A DNA stretch of 64,000 nt, from assembly GCF_003003235.1 (NCBI RefSeq), contig NZ_PVUE01000004.1:124001-188000 (forward strand). Direction: 5' to 3'. Below are positions 7,795 through 15,369 of this stretch, in pieces. Origin of the DNA: Antricoccus suffuscus (GTDB lineage: Bacteria; Actinomycetota; Actinomycetes; Mycobacteriales; Antricoccaceae). A program made the translations under genes and the position numbers. The first letter of the stretch is position 1. Each line of letters begins with the position of its first letter. Under the pieces are notes generated by a model. That model saw only the letters and a program-made list of their open reading frames with translations, was not told where the DNA came from and did no database searches.

Positions 7795-9180
7795 ATGACT
7801 TCTGTACTCCCAGCTGTCCAGTTCGATGATGCGTTGCATTACCGCGATCCTGAGCTGAACCGCGATTCCGTGCCGGCTTGCGCCGCGGCTCCGGCATGCG
7901 ACACGCCGTACGCGCGGGTCTCGGGCAGCGACCTTGAAGTCCCGTTGGTGCCCGGCGGCACCATCCGGTATGCCAACTTCGACTATGCCGCAAGCGCTCC
8001 CGCCCTCTCTGAGGTCACCGACCGGATCGCCGAACTGCTGCCGTTTTACGCGAGTGTGCATCGCGGCGCGGGCTACGCCTCGCGCGTGTCGACTGCGGCG
8101 TACGAAGATGCTCGTGCATCTGTGGCCAGGTTTATCGGGGCGTGCGACGACCAGGTCGTCGTGTTCACCCGCAACACCACCGACTCACTGAATCTTCTTG
8201 CCGGCTGCGTGCCGGGGGAGACCGTCGTACTCGACGTCGAGCATCATGCAAACCTGCTGCCTTGGCGTGATGCGCGCATCGTTGAGGCGGCCGGAACTAT
8301 TGATGAGACGTGCGAGCGGTTGTCCGACGAACTGACCGTCCGCCCAGCGGCGTTGCTTGCTGTCACCGGGGCCTCGAACGTGACTGGTGAGGTGTTGCCG
8401 ATCGCGCGTCTCGCTGAGATCGCGCATCGCTGCGGTGCAAGGATTGTGGTCGACGGCGCGCAGCTCGTGCCGCACCGCCGGGTGGACTTGGCGGAGTGCG
8501 GTGTCGACTATCTAGCGTTCTCCGGACACAAGCTTTATGCGCCATTTGGTGCCGGCGTACTGGTCGGACGGCGCGATTGGCTCGACGATGCTCCGCCGTA
8601 CCTCGCAGGCGGTGGCGCAGTGATCAACGTGACGGTCGGCGAGGCGATCTGGGCTTCGGCTCCTGCCCGGCACGAGGCCGGGTCTCCCAACGTGCTCGGG
8701 GCAGCGGCGATCGCGGCTGCGTGCGACGCGCTCTCGGCACATGACGGCGGGCCGCGCGAGGCCGCGCTGCGCGACCGTTTGTTGGCCGGATTAGCTGGTA
8801 TCAAAGGGATCGACGTACTTCGTATCTGGGATGACTCGCGCGAATCGGTCGGGATCGTCGCTTTCACGGTCGCCGGCTACGCGCCCGGTCAGGTGGCCGC
8901 GTACCTCTCGGCCGAGCATGGGATCGGCGTACGAGATGGACGGTTTTGTGCGCATCCATTGCTGGCGCGCTTTGGTAACGGCGTCGGCGCCGTACGGGCA
9001 AGTCTTGGGTTGGGCTCTACGGCGGGCGACGTGGACCGGCTCGTCGCCGCACTCGGTGAGCTAGTGGCGCGGGGTCCGCGCTGGACATACGAGTGCTCCG
9101 ACGGTCCGTGGAATCCGGTGCCTGAGACGCGCGCGTTCCCGGCGTCCGCAGTCGGCTCCGCAGGGGCGTCACTCTGCTGA
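7795..9180 (+). CDS. Cysteine-desulfurase-like PLP enzyme (aminotransferase class V)
   Basis: A 461-residue fold-type-I PLP enzyme. The Schiff-base lysine sits in SGHKLYAPFG at about residue 246, after the VVDGAQLVPH strand that holds the PLP-binding Asp. The N-terminal substrate loop reads NFDYAASAPALS, as in SufS/IscS/CsdA-like enzymes, and an AGSPNVLGAAA block follows the lysine. I start at ATG 7795 because AGGGA lies about 10 bases upstream; TTG 7753 would put the riboswitch expression platform inside the gene. Control by an SAM-IV riboswitch places the enzyme in methionine/cysteine or other sulfur metabolism rather than general Fe-S assembly, for which suf neighbours would be expected and are absent. 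The exact reaction is not certain. Confidence 0.85.
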   Translation: MTSVLPAVQFDDALHYRDPELNRDSVPACAAAPACDTPYARVSGSDLEVPLVPGGTIRYANFDYAASAPALSEVTDRIAELLPFYASVHRGAGYASRVSTAAYEDARASVARFIGACDDQVVVFTRNTTDSLNLLAGCVPGETVVLDVEHHANLLPWRDARIVEAAGTIDETCERLSDELTVRPAALLAVTGASNVTGEVLPIARLAEIAHRCGARIVVDGAQLVPHRRVDLAECGVDYLAFSGHKLYAPFGAGVLVGRRDWLDDAPPYLAGGGAVINVTVGEAIWASAPARHEAGSPNVLGAAAIAAACDALSAHDGGPREAALRDRLLAGLAGIKGIDVLRIWDDSRESVGIVAFTVAGYAPGQVAAYLSAEHGIGVRDGRFCAHPLLARFGNGVGAVRASLGLGSTAGDVDRLVAALGELVARGPRWTYECSDGPWNPVPETRAFPASAVGSAGASLC

Positions 9181-9276
9181 CGCACGGGCCGCGGGCTAGT
9201 CCTCTTGGCGGAGGTTATACGTGTTGGCCGCAATAGCCGCCAACGCGGATGACGTCCTTCGTTACGTCACACGTCG

Positions 9277-9759
9277 CTACGACTGGGCGTCCAGTCGAGC
9301 GGCGACATCGGCCGGGAAGCCGCCGGTCGCGATCGGCCCCCAGCGGGTTGGCGTCACCCGGATCAGCGACTTGTTCTGGACCTTCATCGCCTCGCGGTAC
9401 TCGTCCCAGTCGGAGTGCTCTCCTGATATAGAGCGGAAGTAGTCGACCAGGCCGTCGAGCGCGTCCGGCATATGGAGGACCTCCGCGTCGCCGTCGACCT
9501 GAACGAATGGGCCGTTCCATTCGTCGGAAATCACGCAGATAGAAACCTGGGGGCGGCGTTCGGCGTTGCGGGTCTTGGCCCGCCCCGGGTATGTCGCGAT
9601 CACGATCCGGCCGCCCTTGTCGACGCCGCCGGTGACCGGCGAGATTTGCGGCGTACCGTCGGCGCGTGTCGTGCTCAGCACCAGTCGGTGACGCGGTCGC
9701 ACGAACTCCAGGAGCTCATCGAGTCCGACAGTGTCCGAGGTCGCGATGCTTCTAGCCAT
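9277..9759 (-). CDS. PPOX-class F420/flavin-dependent enzyme
   Basis: A 160-residue split-barrel protein of the pyridoxamine-5'-phosphate-oxidase-like family. The strands RHRLVLSTTRADGTPQISPVTGGVDKGG and RIVIATYPGRAKTRNAERRP are typical of the actinobacterial 'PPOX class F420-dependent' group, and the length is normal. Such proteins bind F420 or a flavin and reduce small organic substrates, or only store the cofactor; the role here is unknown. It is monocistronic and divergent from the crotonase at 10005. A second, shorter member of the same family is at 38172-38621. Confidence 0.85.
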   Translation of the reverse strand: MARSIATSDTVGLDELLEFVRPRHRLVLSTTRADGTPQISPVTGGVDKGGRIVIATYPGRAKTRNAERRPQVSICVISDEWNGPFVQVDGDAEVLHMPDALDGLVDYFRSISGEHSDWDEYREAMKVQNKSLIRVTPTRWGPIATGGFPADVAARLDAQS

Positions 9760-10004
9760 GCAACAACCCTAGCCCAGCGCGCTCGTCAGAACGGTCGCGG
9801 CGATCTGCGGCGTATCTCTGTGAGCCCGACAAATGACCGCAGCGCACGTGTCCGATCCGCGTGCTGGTTTCGGCGTCCGCGCAAGGAAGGCGAGTCGGGC
9901 GGTACAGAACCTTGGTCCGTTCGTGTACCGCCGAGACTCATCGGCCGACAGCCGTGGCAAGATCGGCACGTCGTACTGATGAGAACCGAGAGGACCAGAT
10001 AGCC

Positions 10005-10757
10005 ATGGGCGCACCGCTTGTTGAGGATGTCGACGGCATCCGCTGGATCACGCTAAACCGGCCCGAGATCCTCAATGCCACCACCCTCGACGACCTGCGG
10101 GTCATCACCAAGGCGGTCAACGAGTCCGATGGGACTGTCCGCGGCATCGTCCTGACTGGCGCCGGCGACCGCTCGTTCTCAGCCGGCATGCACACCGACA
10201 CGTTCCACGGTCTCAACCGGCGGGAAGCGTTCGACGCGATCAGTGTCGTCGCGGAGTGTCTGACCGCCGTACGCACCTCACCGAAGCCCGTGATTGCCGT
10301 TATTAACGGATTCTGTCTGGGTGCGGCGTTCGAAATGGTGATGTCCGCCGACATCCGCGTTGCGCACGACAAGGTCCTGTTCGGGCTGCCCGAGGTCAAG
10401 CTGGGTATTCCGTCCATCGCGGACGCGTCGCTGCTGCAGGAGTACGTCGGCCTCGGCTTCGCCAAGGAGTTCCTGCTGACCGGTGACAACTACCCGGCCA
10501 CGCAGGCTCCGCTGTCGAGCATCGTGAACAGCTTCGTCGCGCCCGAGGATCTCAAGACCGAGGCAATGCGTTTCATGGACAAACTTTCCGGCCACACGCC
10601 AGTCGCGATCGCGGCTCAGAAAGGCCTCATCGAAACCTGGCTCAACACCCCGCTCGCGGTGGGGATCGAGCGTAGCCGCGATGTCTTCGCCGACGTTTTC
10701 GTCGACCCGTCGACCGCCAAAGCCATCACCGATTACCGCGCGAGCCTGAAGAAGTAG
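10005..10757 (+). CDS. Enoyl-CoA hydratase/isomerase family protein (crotonase)
   Basis: A 250-residue crotonase-fold protein. The first oxyanion-hole element is in GAGDRSFSAGMHTD (~55-65) and the second in NGFCLGAAFEMVMSADIRVA (~100-118). The usual catalytic Glu region is replaced by LPEVKLGIPSIADASLLQEYVG, so hydratase, isomerase or hydrolase activity cannot be told apart. The ATG at 10005 is preceded by GAGAGG about 11 bases upstream; longer in-frame starts would add unconserved residues. It is followed 14 bp later by an alpha/beta hydrolase gene on the same strand, a probable two-gene unit. Confidence 0.85.
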   Translation: MGAPLVEDVDGIRWITLNRPEILNATTLDDLRVITKAVNESDGTVRGIVLTGAGDRSFSAGMHTDTFHGLNRREAFDAISVVAECLTAVRTSPKPVIAVINGFCLGAAFEMVMSADIRVAHDKVLFGLPEVKLGIPSIADASLLQEYVGLGFAKEFLLTGDNYPATQAPLSSIVNSFVAPEDLKTEAMRFMDKLSGHTPVAIAAQKGLIETWLNTPLAVGIERSRDVFADVFVDPSTAKAITDYRASLKK

Positions 10758-10771
10758 TCAGGGGCGGCCCG

Positions 10772-11404
10772 ATGAACCGCCGAGTCATCGACATCGATAC
10801 GCCGACCGGGCCTGCCCGTGCACACGTCACTCGCCCGCCGCGGGCTGTCGGCACGCTGGTCCTCGGGCACGGCGCTGGCGGCGGCATCGGCGCGTCTGAT
10901 CTTGCCGCGATCGCCGACGCCGTACCGCTGGCCGGGTGGGCCGTCGTACTCGTCGAGATGCCGTGGCGGGTCGCCGGCAAGAAGGTCGCGACTCCGCCGA
11001 AGACGCTCGACGCAGGATGGTTGCCGATCGTGGCGTCGTTGATGAGCGGTCGCGGGAAGCTACCGCGGCCGCTGGTTGTCGGTGGCCGCAGCGCGGGTGC
11101 GCGCGTGGCCTGCCGTACGGCGCAGGAGGTCGGCGCGGACGGCGTACTGTGTCTGTCGTTTCCGCTGCATCCGCCTGGTAAGCCGGAGAAGTCGCGAGCC
11201 TCGGAGCTGCGGCTGCCGTTGGAAGCCGGCTTGCCGCTGCACGTCGTACAGGGTGCGCGTGACCCATTTGGTACGCCGGATGACGTGCGCGCCGAACTAC
11301 CCGATCCGTCGTACGTCACGGCGGCGGCCGGCACGCATAGCTTCGGCAAACACCCGACGGACGTGACAGCCGCCGTACTCGCCTGGCTCGCCGGCGCCTT
11401 CTAA
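10772..11404 (+). CDS. Alpha/beta-fold hydrolase of the dienelactone-hydrolase/KANSL3-like type
   Basis: A 210-residue alpha/beta hydrolase without lid domain. The oxyanion strand LVLGHGAGGGIGASDL is at ~27-42, the nucleophile elbow GGRSAGARVA (Ser) at ~107, and the catalytic His probably in AAGTHSFGKH near residue 190. The short length and the RLPLEAGLPLHVVQGARDPFG strand match the actinobacterial TEX30/KANSL3-like hydrolases. AGGGGCGG precedes the ATG. It is likely co-transcribed with the crotonase. A tandem repeat array begins 11 bases after its stop codon. Confidence 0.8.
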   Translation: MNRRVIDIDTPTGPARAHVTRPPRAVGTLVLGHGAGGGIGASDLAAIADAVPLAGWAVVLVEMPWRVAGKKVATPPKTLDAGWLPIVASLMSGRGKLPRPLVVGGRSAGARVACRTAQEVGADGVLCLSFPLHPPGKPEKSRASELRLPLEAGLPLHVVQGARDPFGTPDDVRAELPDPSYVTAAAGTHSFGKHPTDVTAAVLAWLAGAF

Positions 11405-11414
11405 CCCACCGCTC

Positions 11415-11515
11415 GATCCGTCACCTATGTCCGGCGATCCGTCACCTATGTCCGCTCGTCCGTCACGTATGTCCGCTCGTCCGTCACGTATGTCGGCTCG
11501 TCCGTCACGTATGCC
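11415..11515 (+). repeat. TCCGTCAC tandem array A (5 copies, 21-bp period)
   Basis: Five copies of a unit like GATCCGTCACGTATGTCCG begin at 11415, 11436, 11457, 11478 and 11499, an exact 21-bp period. The core TCCGTCAC is invariant; the filler changes from CTATGTCCG to GTATGTCCG within the array. It begins just after the stop of the alpha/beta hydrolase, in the sense direction of that gene. Related arrays are at 12517, 33078 and 43515. Confidence 0.92.
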
Positions 11516-11522
11516 TTCGCAT

Positions 11523-11550
11523 TTGTCCACAGCTCGGCGTGTCGTCCACA
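11523..11550 (+). other. Two DnaA-box-like sequences
   Basis: TTGTCCACA at 11523-11531 matches the actinobacterial DnaA-box consensus exactly, and TCGTCCACA at 11542-11550 differs by one base. They lie 19 bp apart in the same direction in the leader of the DUF559-type gene. Two boxes are far too few for an origin; they may affect transcription or titrate DnaA. Confidence 0.45.
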
Positions 11551-11602
11551 GAATCTGACATCTGATGCGCCCCTCTCGGGTGTTTCGCAGTGGAATCCTC
11601 GT

Positions 11603-12520
11603 ATGTCTCTTATCAACGACGGAATGCCGTTCATCAGTCTGGAACACCTAGAGTTCGGCATGACCCGCAAGGAGTTGCGCGACGCGGTTCGTGAGCGTGC
11701 GCTACGTCGGCTATTTCGTGGCGTGTACGTCGATGCATCGGTGCCCGACAGCCGAGAACTTCGGGTAACCGGGATAAGGCTCGTCGCCCCTCCACACGCG
11801 ATCATCTGCGACGGATCCGCGTCCTGGATTTACGGCGTCGATACGTTTCGGCCAAGCGATTGGTTTCGGCTGACCCCGTCAGTCGTAATTCCGCATGGGT
11901 CGTCCCGTGTCCGGCACCCCAACGTTGACTGCCGAGAGGCATTCATCGACCCAAATGACGTCATGGAGATCGACTCACTGCTCATCACGACACCTCTGAG
12001 AACCACCGCTGACCTGCTGCGACAGATGCGACGACCGTACGCTCTCGCCGCAGCCGACGGATTGGCCAGGGCTAAATTGGTCTGTGTCGATGAGGTCGTG
12101 TCCTACGTCCAGCGACTGCGTGGATTTCCTGGAATCGTCCAAGCTCGAGAGTTGGCCAGGCTGATCGACGTGAAATCGGAATCCCCCGGTGAATCATGGA
12201 CCCGTTTGCGGCTACTGGATGCGGGCTTTCCGCGGCCCCAAGCCCAGATCATCATCAAAGATCAGCAGGGTAACGACGTCTATCGGCTTGACATGGGTTA
12301 TAGAGAGAAACGTATTGCGGTCGAGTACGACGGTGCGGAGTTTCATACGTCGCCGGAGGACAAAGCGCACGATGAGAGTCGACGCGACTTTCTACGCGAG
12401 CAGCTTGGCTGGCGAATCGCAGTAGGAGATAAGAAGTCGATCCTTGGACAAGATGAACGGCTAGAGCTCGAGGTCGGCGGGTGGTTATATGCCGAACCTA
12501 ACCTTCCACGCATGTGGTGA
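11603..12520 (+). CDS. AbiEi-like N-terminal domain plus DUF559 (Vsr-like) nuclease domain protein
   Basis: A 305-residue protein. Residues ~1-60 (FGMTRKELRDAVRERALRRL, FRGVYVDA) are a winged-helix AbiEi-antitoxin-like domain. The C-terminal ~100 residues carry DUF559/very-short-patch-repair-like motifs: YRLDMGYREKRIAVEYDGAEFH at ~232-247 gives the D...E-x-D pattern of a PD-(D/E)XK nuclease fold. Such proteins are multi-copy in many actinobacteria and are annotated as type IV antitoxin-domain proteins, usually without a partner toxin; none is seen here. The gene is flanked by tandem repeat arrays in opposite orientation, and its TGA stop lies inside the first repeat core of array B. It uses more A/T-ending codons than its neighbours, so transfer is likely. 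Confidence 0.75.
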   Translation: MSLINDGMPFISLEHLEFGMTRKELRDAVRERALRRLFRGVYVDASVPDSRELRVTGIRLVAPPHAIICDGSASWIYGVDTFRPSDWFRLTPSVVIPHGSSRVRHPNVDCREAFIDPNDVMEIDSLLITTPLRTTADLLRQMRRPYALAAADGLARAKLVCVDEVVSYVQRLRGFPGIVQARELARLIDVKSESPGESWTRLRLLDAGFPRPQAQIIIKDQQGNDVYRLDMGYREKRIAVEYDGAEFHTSPEDKAHDESRRDFLREQLGWRIAVGDKKSILGQDERLELEVGGWLYAEPNLPRMW

Positions 12521-12610
12521 CGGATGGGCGAATTTTCGTGACGGATGGGCGAACTTTCGTGACGGATCGCGCGACATACGTGACGGATCGCGCGACATAC
12601 GTGACGGATA
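12517..12610 (-). repeat. TCCGTCAC tandem array B (5 copies, 21-bp period, inverted)
   Basis: Five copies of GTGACGGAT (reverse complement of the core) start at 12517, 12538, 12559, 12580 and 12601, exactly 21 bp apart. The fillers fall into two types: GGGCGAATTTTC-like (first two) and CGCGCGACATAC (last ones). In minus-strand sense the array directly follows the stop of the LPNTG protein gene. The TGA in its first core terminates the AbiEi/DUF559 gene. Confidence 0.92.
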
Positions 12611-12620
12611 GGCGAGGGGG

Positions 12621-13442
12621 TTAGTGGCGACTGCGGCGGCGAGTGAACAACACGAGCGCGACACCCACGACAACCAGTCCAAGGCCGAGGATCAACATAG
12701 GTACGGCGTCGACCCCGGTATTCGGCAGTTTCCCGTACGCCGAGGGCGAAGCCGGCGATTTCGGTGTGCTCGGCGCAGAAGCGGTTGCCGAGACGGTGCT
12801 GGTTGGCTGAGCCGTCGGTACGGCGCCGGGCGAGCCGGAACCCGGATCAGACTGGGGTGGATCAAGCGGCGGAATCGGATAGTCACTGTCTTCCGGAGCA
12901 GAAGAAGTCGAGTCACCCGACGACGCTGATGAATCAGTCGAACCTGTGGTCGATGGGGAAGAGCTGGACTGGTCGCTAGAAGACGACGAGCCGGATCCAT
13001 CGCCCGTGTCGGACGTGCCACTTGCGGACGAGTCGGTGGCCGAATTGTCGGCGGGAACTGGGGCAGACGGCGAGGTGACGTCGGTGTCGAGCGTCGGCGG
13101 ACCGTCTAACGATGATTTCCCGGGCGAGCCGGACCCGGACGCAGTGGGGGGCGGGTTTTCAGACGGATCGAGCACCGACGGCCCCATGAGCGTGTTGTCG
13201 TCTATCGCGCCAAGGCCAGCTGAGTCAGCGCCCGCCGCACCCGGAGCCTCGGTGGCCGAGGACACGCCAGGCGCGCCAAGCTTCGGAGCGGGAATCGCCG
13301 AGCCGGATATCAGTGGGTGCGACATCGTCGACAGATCCGGGTCGGCAGCAGCCGTCCCACCGCCGATCATTATTGCCGCCGCCAATCCGAGGCCAGTCGC
13401 GGACGCCAAAACCTTACGGGCGATGGGGCGCGTGGCGGGCAT
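12621..13442 (-). CDS. Sortase-anchored surface protein (LPNTG)
   Basis: A 273-residue secreted protein. It has a Sec signal peptide (~1-32, ending near GGGTAAADPD), a long Ser/Pro/Asp/Thr-rich stalk of low complexity (~60-230), and a complete sorting signal: LPNTG at about residue 238, a hydrophobic helix (VPMLILGLGLVVVGVALVLF) and the basic tail TRRRSRH. It should be cut by a sortase and linked to the cell wall. No sortase gene is in the window. GAAGGA precedes the ATG. It lies downstream of pknB on the same strand, separated by a hairpin, so it is probably its own transcript. No adhesion or enzyme domain is visible; a structural stalk is the safest reading. Confidence 0.85.
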   Translation of the reverse strand: MPATRPIARKVLASATGLGLAAAIMIGGGTAAADPDLSTMSHPLISGSAIPAPKLGAPGVSSATEAPGAAGADSAGLGAIDDNTLMGPSVLDPSENPPPTASGSGSPGKSSLDGPPTLDTDVTSPSAPVPADNSATDSSASGTSDTGDGSGSSSSSDQSSSSPSTTGSTDSSASSGDSTSSAPEDSDYPIPPLDPPQSDPGSGSPGAVPTAQPTSTVSATASAPSTPKSPASPSAYGKLPNTGVDAVPMLILGLGLVVVGVALVLFTRRRSRH

Positions 13443-13572
13443 TCAGATCCTTCGAATCGGCGTGCGGTGGTGGCGGAACCTTCGAAACAGGTACCCCGAG
13501 ACGGCCCAAGATTAACAATACTGGCGTACGGCGACATCTGCCTTAAGTAATACATTCCGCGCAACGGCCGCC

Positions 13573-13588
13573 GAGGCGCATGCGCCTC
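13573..13588 (-). terminator. Palindrome downstream of pknB
   Basis: GAGGCGCATGCGCCTC is a perfect 16-bp palindrome nine bases after the pknB stop. As RNA it gives a 6-bp GC-rich stem with a CATG loop. It is the likely end of the fhaA-pknB operon; no T-run follows, as is usual in actinobacteria. Confidence 0.5.
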
Positions 13589-13596
13589 TTTGCGAC

Positions 13597-15369
13597 CTAG
13601 GCGCCAGGGGTGGGCGGACTACTCGACGAGGAGCTGGCGGCAGACGACGACGAGGACGAGGACGAGGACGACGACGACGGCGGTGGAGGTGGCGGCGCGG
13701 GCGGGGCCTTCGCGACGGTCAAGTTGATCGTGTTGGTCGGTGCCGCCTTGGGCGTCACCGGATCTTGCGCGACAACCGACCCGGCCGCGTGCCCGGCGTC
13801 CTCGACCTCGGTCGTTTGGATGTTGTTGAACCCCGCAGAGTTGAGGATCTGTTGCGCGGAGGTGATGTCCTTGCCGACGACATTGGGCAGGGTGAGCTGG
13901 CCGGTGCTGACGAAGACGGTGACGACGCTGTCCTCGACGACTTGCTCACCGGACTTCGGCGAGGAGTCCACAACGGTACCGGCCGGTTCAGCCGAGTCGC
14001 GATCGAGGAACGTCGCCTTCAGGTGCGCTGCGGTGAGCGCCGCTTGCGCATCGTCCTTGCTCAGTCCGACGATCTGCGGGATCGTCTGGGTACTGGGTCC
14101 GGAACCGATTTGGATATCGACCGCCGTCCCTTTTGTGACCTTCGAGTCCGAGCTCGGGTCCTGGCTGATGACCTTGCCTTTTTCGCCCGGCGATGAGACG
14201 GCCGCGGTCTGCTTGCCGAGCTTAAGTCCGGCGGAGTCCAGCGCAGCGGTTGCCTGGTCAACGCTCAGCCCGGTCAGGGATGGCACGGCGACCTTCGGCG
14301 GCGCGTCCTTCGCGCTGAGCTTGGGAATCAGGATGAACGCGGCGATGACGGCCGCGATTACTGCGACGATGACGACTGCCCAGATGGCTTTGTGGCTACC
14401 GCTTTTGCGTTCGTCTTCGTCGTACGCCGCTGCGCGTTCGGATCGGTTCGGCGGGACCGGTGGCGGTGGGGTCGTGGGGATGACGGTGGTCGCTTCTTCT
14501 TCAGTCATCACCGGGGTCGCCTCGACCGGCCGGCCCTCGAGTGCTCGGCTCAGGTCTTCCTGCATTTGCGCGGCGCTCTGGTAGCGGTTGGCCGGGTTCT
14601 TGCTCAGGGCCTTGAGTACGATCGCGTCGAGGGTGCGCGACACACGCGGATTGACGGCGCTCGGCGGTTTCGGGTTTTCCCGGACATGCTGGTAGGCGAC
14701 CGCTACGGGCGAGTCGCCGACAAACGGCGGCGCGCCGGTGAGCAGTTCGTAGAGCACGCAGCCGACGGCGTACACGTCGGAACGTGCGTCCACATTTTCC
14801 CCGCGCGCCTGCTCCGGCGAGAGATACTGCGCGGTACCGATCACGGCGGCAGTCGCGGTCATCGTCGCGGCACTGTCGGACACCGCGCGAGCAATCCCGA
14901 AATCCATCACCTTGACCCGGCCGGAGTTGGTGATCATCACGTTGCCGGGCTTGACGTCGCGATGAACGATGCCGTTGCGGTGCGAGAAGTCCAGCGCCGC
15001 GCAGATCTCCGACGTAATGCGCATCGCTTGATCGGGTTGTAGCGTCTTTTCGGCCTTCAGCAAGTCGCGTAACGTGCGTCCCTCGACGTACTCCATCACG
15101 ATGTACGGCGTCGTGACCCCGTCGACGGTGTCGGCGCCGGTGTCGTAGACGGCGACGATCGACGGATGGTTGAGGGCGGCGGCGGCCTGTGCTTCGCGGC
15201 GGAATCGGGCTTGAAACGTTTGATCGCGGGCAAGATCGCTGCGCAGCACCTTGACGGCGACGTCCCGACCGAGGCGAGTATCACGCCCGTGCAGCACCTC
15301 GGCCATCCCGCCGTAACCGAGCAGGGATCCGAGTTCGTAACGTCCGCCGAACACTCGAGACTGGGTCAT
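13597..15369 (-). CDS. pknB: Serine/threonine protein kinase PknB with PASTA repeats
   Basis: A 590-residue membrane kinase that phosphorylates cell-wall and division proteins and senses muropeptides/lipid II outside. The kinase domain is residues ~9-275: glycine loop LGYGGMAEV, HRDVKPGN at ~134, DFG at ~155, and the activation loop before GTAQYLSPEQA. One membrane helix lies at ~327-350. Three PASTA domains follow (~355-420, ~421-487, ~488-555), one fewer than the four of Mycobacterium tuberculosis PknB. The protein ends in an unusual Pro/poly-Ser tail (~556-590). The ATG overlaps the pknA stop (ATGA), so translation is coupled. Last gene of the operon; the trpG/crgA neighbours often found next to it are absent. 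Confidence 0.95.
   Translation of the reverse strand: MTQSRVFGGRYELGSLLGYGGMAEVLHGRDTRLGRDVAVKVLRSDLARDQTFQARFRREAQAAAALNHPSIVAVYDTGADTVDGVTTPYIVMEYVEGRTLRDLLKAEKTLQPDQAMRITSEICAALDFSHRNGIVHRDVKPGNVMITNSGRVKVMDFGIARAVSDSAATMTATAAVIGTAQYLSPEQARGENVDARSDVYAVGCVLYELLTGAPPFVGDSPVAVAYQHVRENPKPPSAVNPRVSRTLDAIVLKALSKNPANRYQSAAQMQEDLSRALEGRPVEATPVMTEEEATTVIPTTPPPPVPPNRSERAAAYDEDERKSGSHKAIWAVVIVAVIAAVIAAFILIPKLSAKDAPPKVAVPSLTGLSVDQATAALDSAGLKLGKQTAAVSSPGEKGKVISQDPSSDSKVTKGTAVDIQIGSGPSTQTIPQIVGLSKDDAQAALTAAHLKATFLDRDSAEPAGTVVDSSPKSGEQVVEDSVVTVFVSTGQLTLPNVVGKDITSAQQILNSAGFNNIQTTEVEDAGHAAGSVVAQDPVTPKAAPTNTINLTVAKAPPAPPPPPPSSSSSSSSSSSSAASSSSSSPPTPGA

Noticed and set aside
10005-10757. Crotonase start at 9861
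   Set aside because: The additional 48 residues are unlike the family, and the ATG at 10005 has a fitting ribosome site.
11523-11550. Chromosomal origin
   Set aside because: Only two DnaA boxes and no dnaA/dnaN genes; the pknAB cluster indicates closeness to the origin, not the origin itself.
11297-11805. Minus-strand frames with repeated heptapeptides (YVTDERT, RDGRADI)
   Set aside because: They are translations of the 21-bp array (7 codons per unit) joined to shadow sequence of the DUF559 gene. No ribosome site or host codon bias.
11415-12610. CRISPR-like arrays
   Set aside because: Units are 21 bp with near-identical fillers rather than unique spacers, and no cas genes lie nearby.
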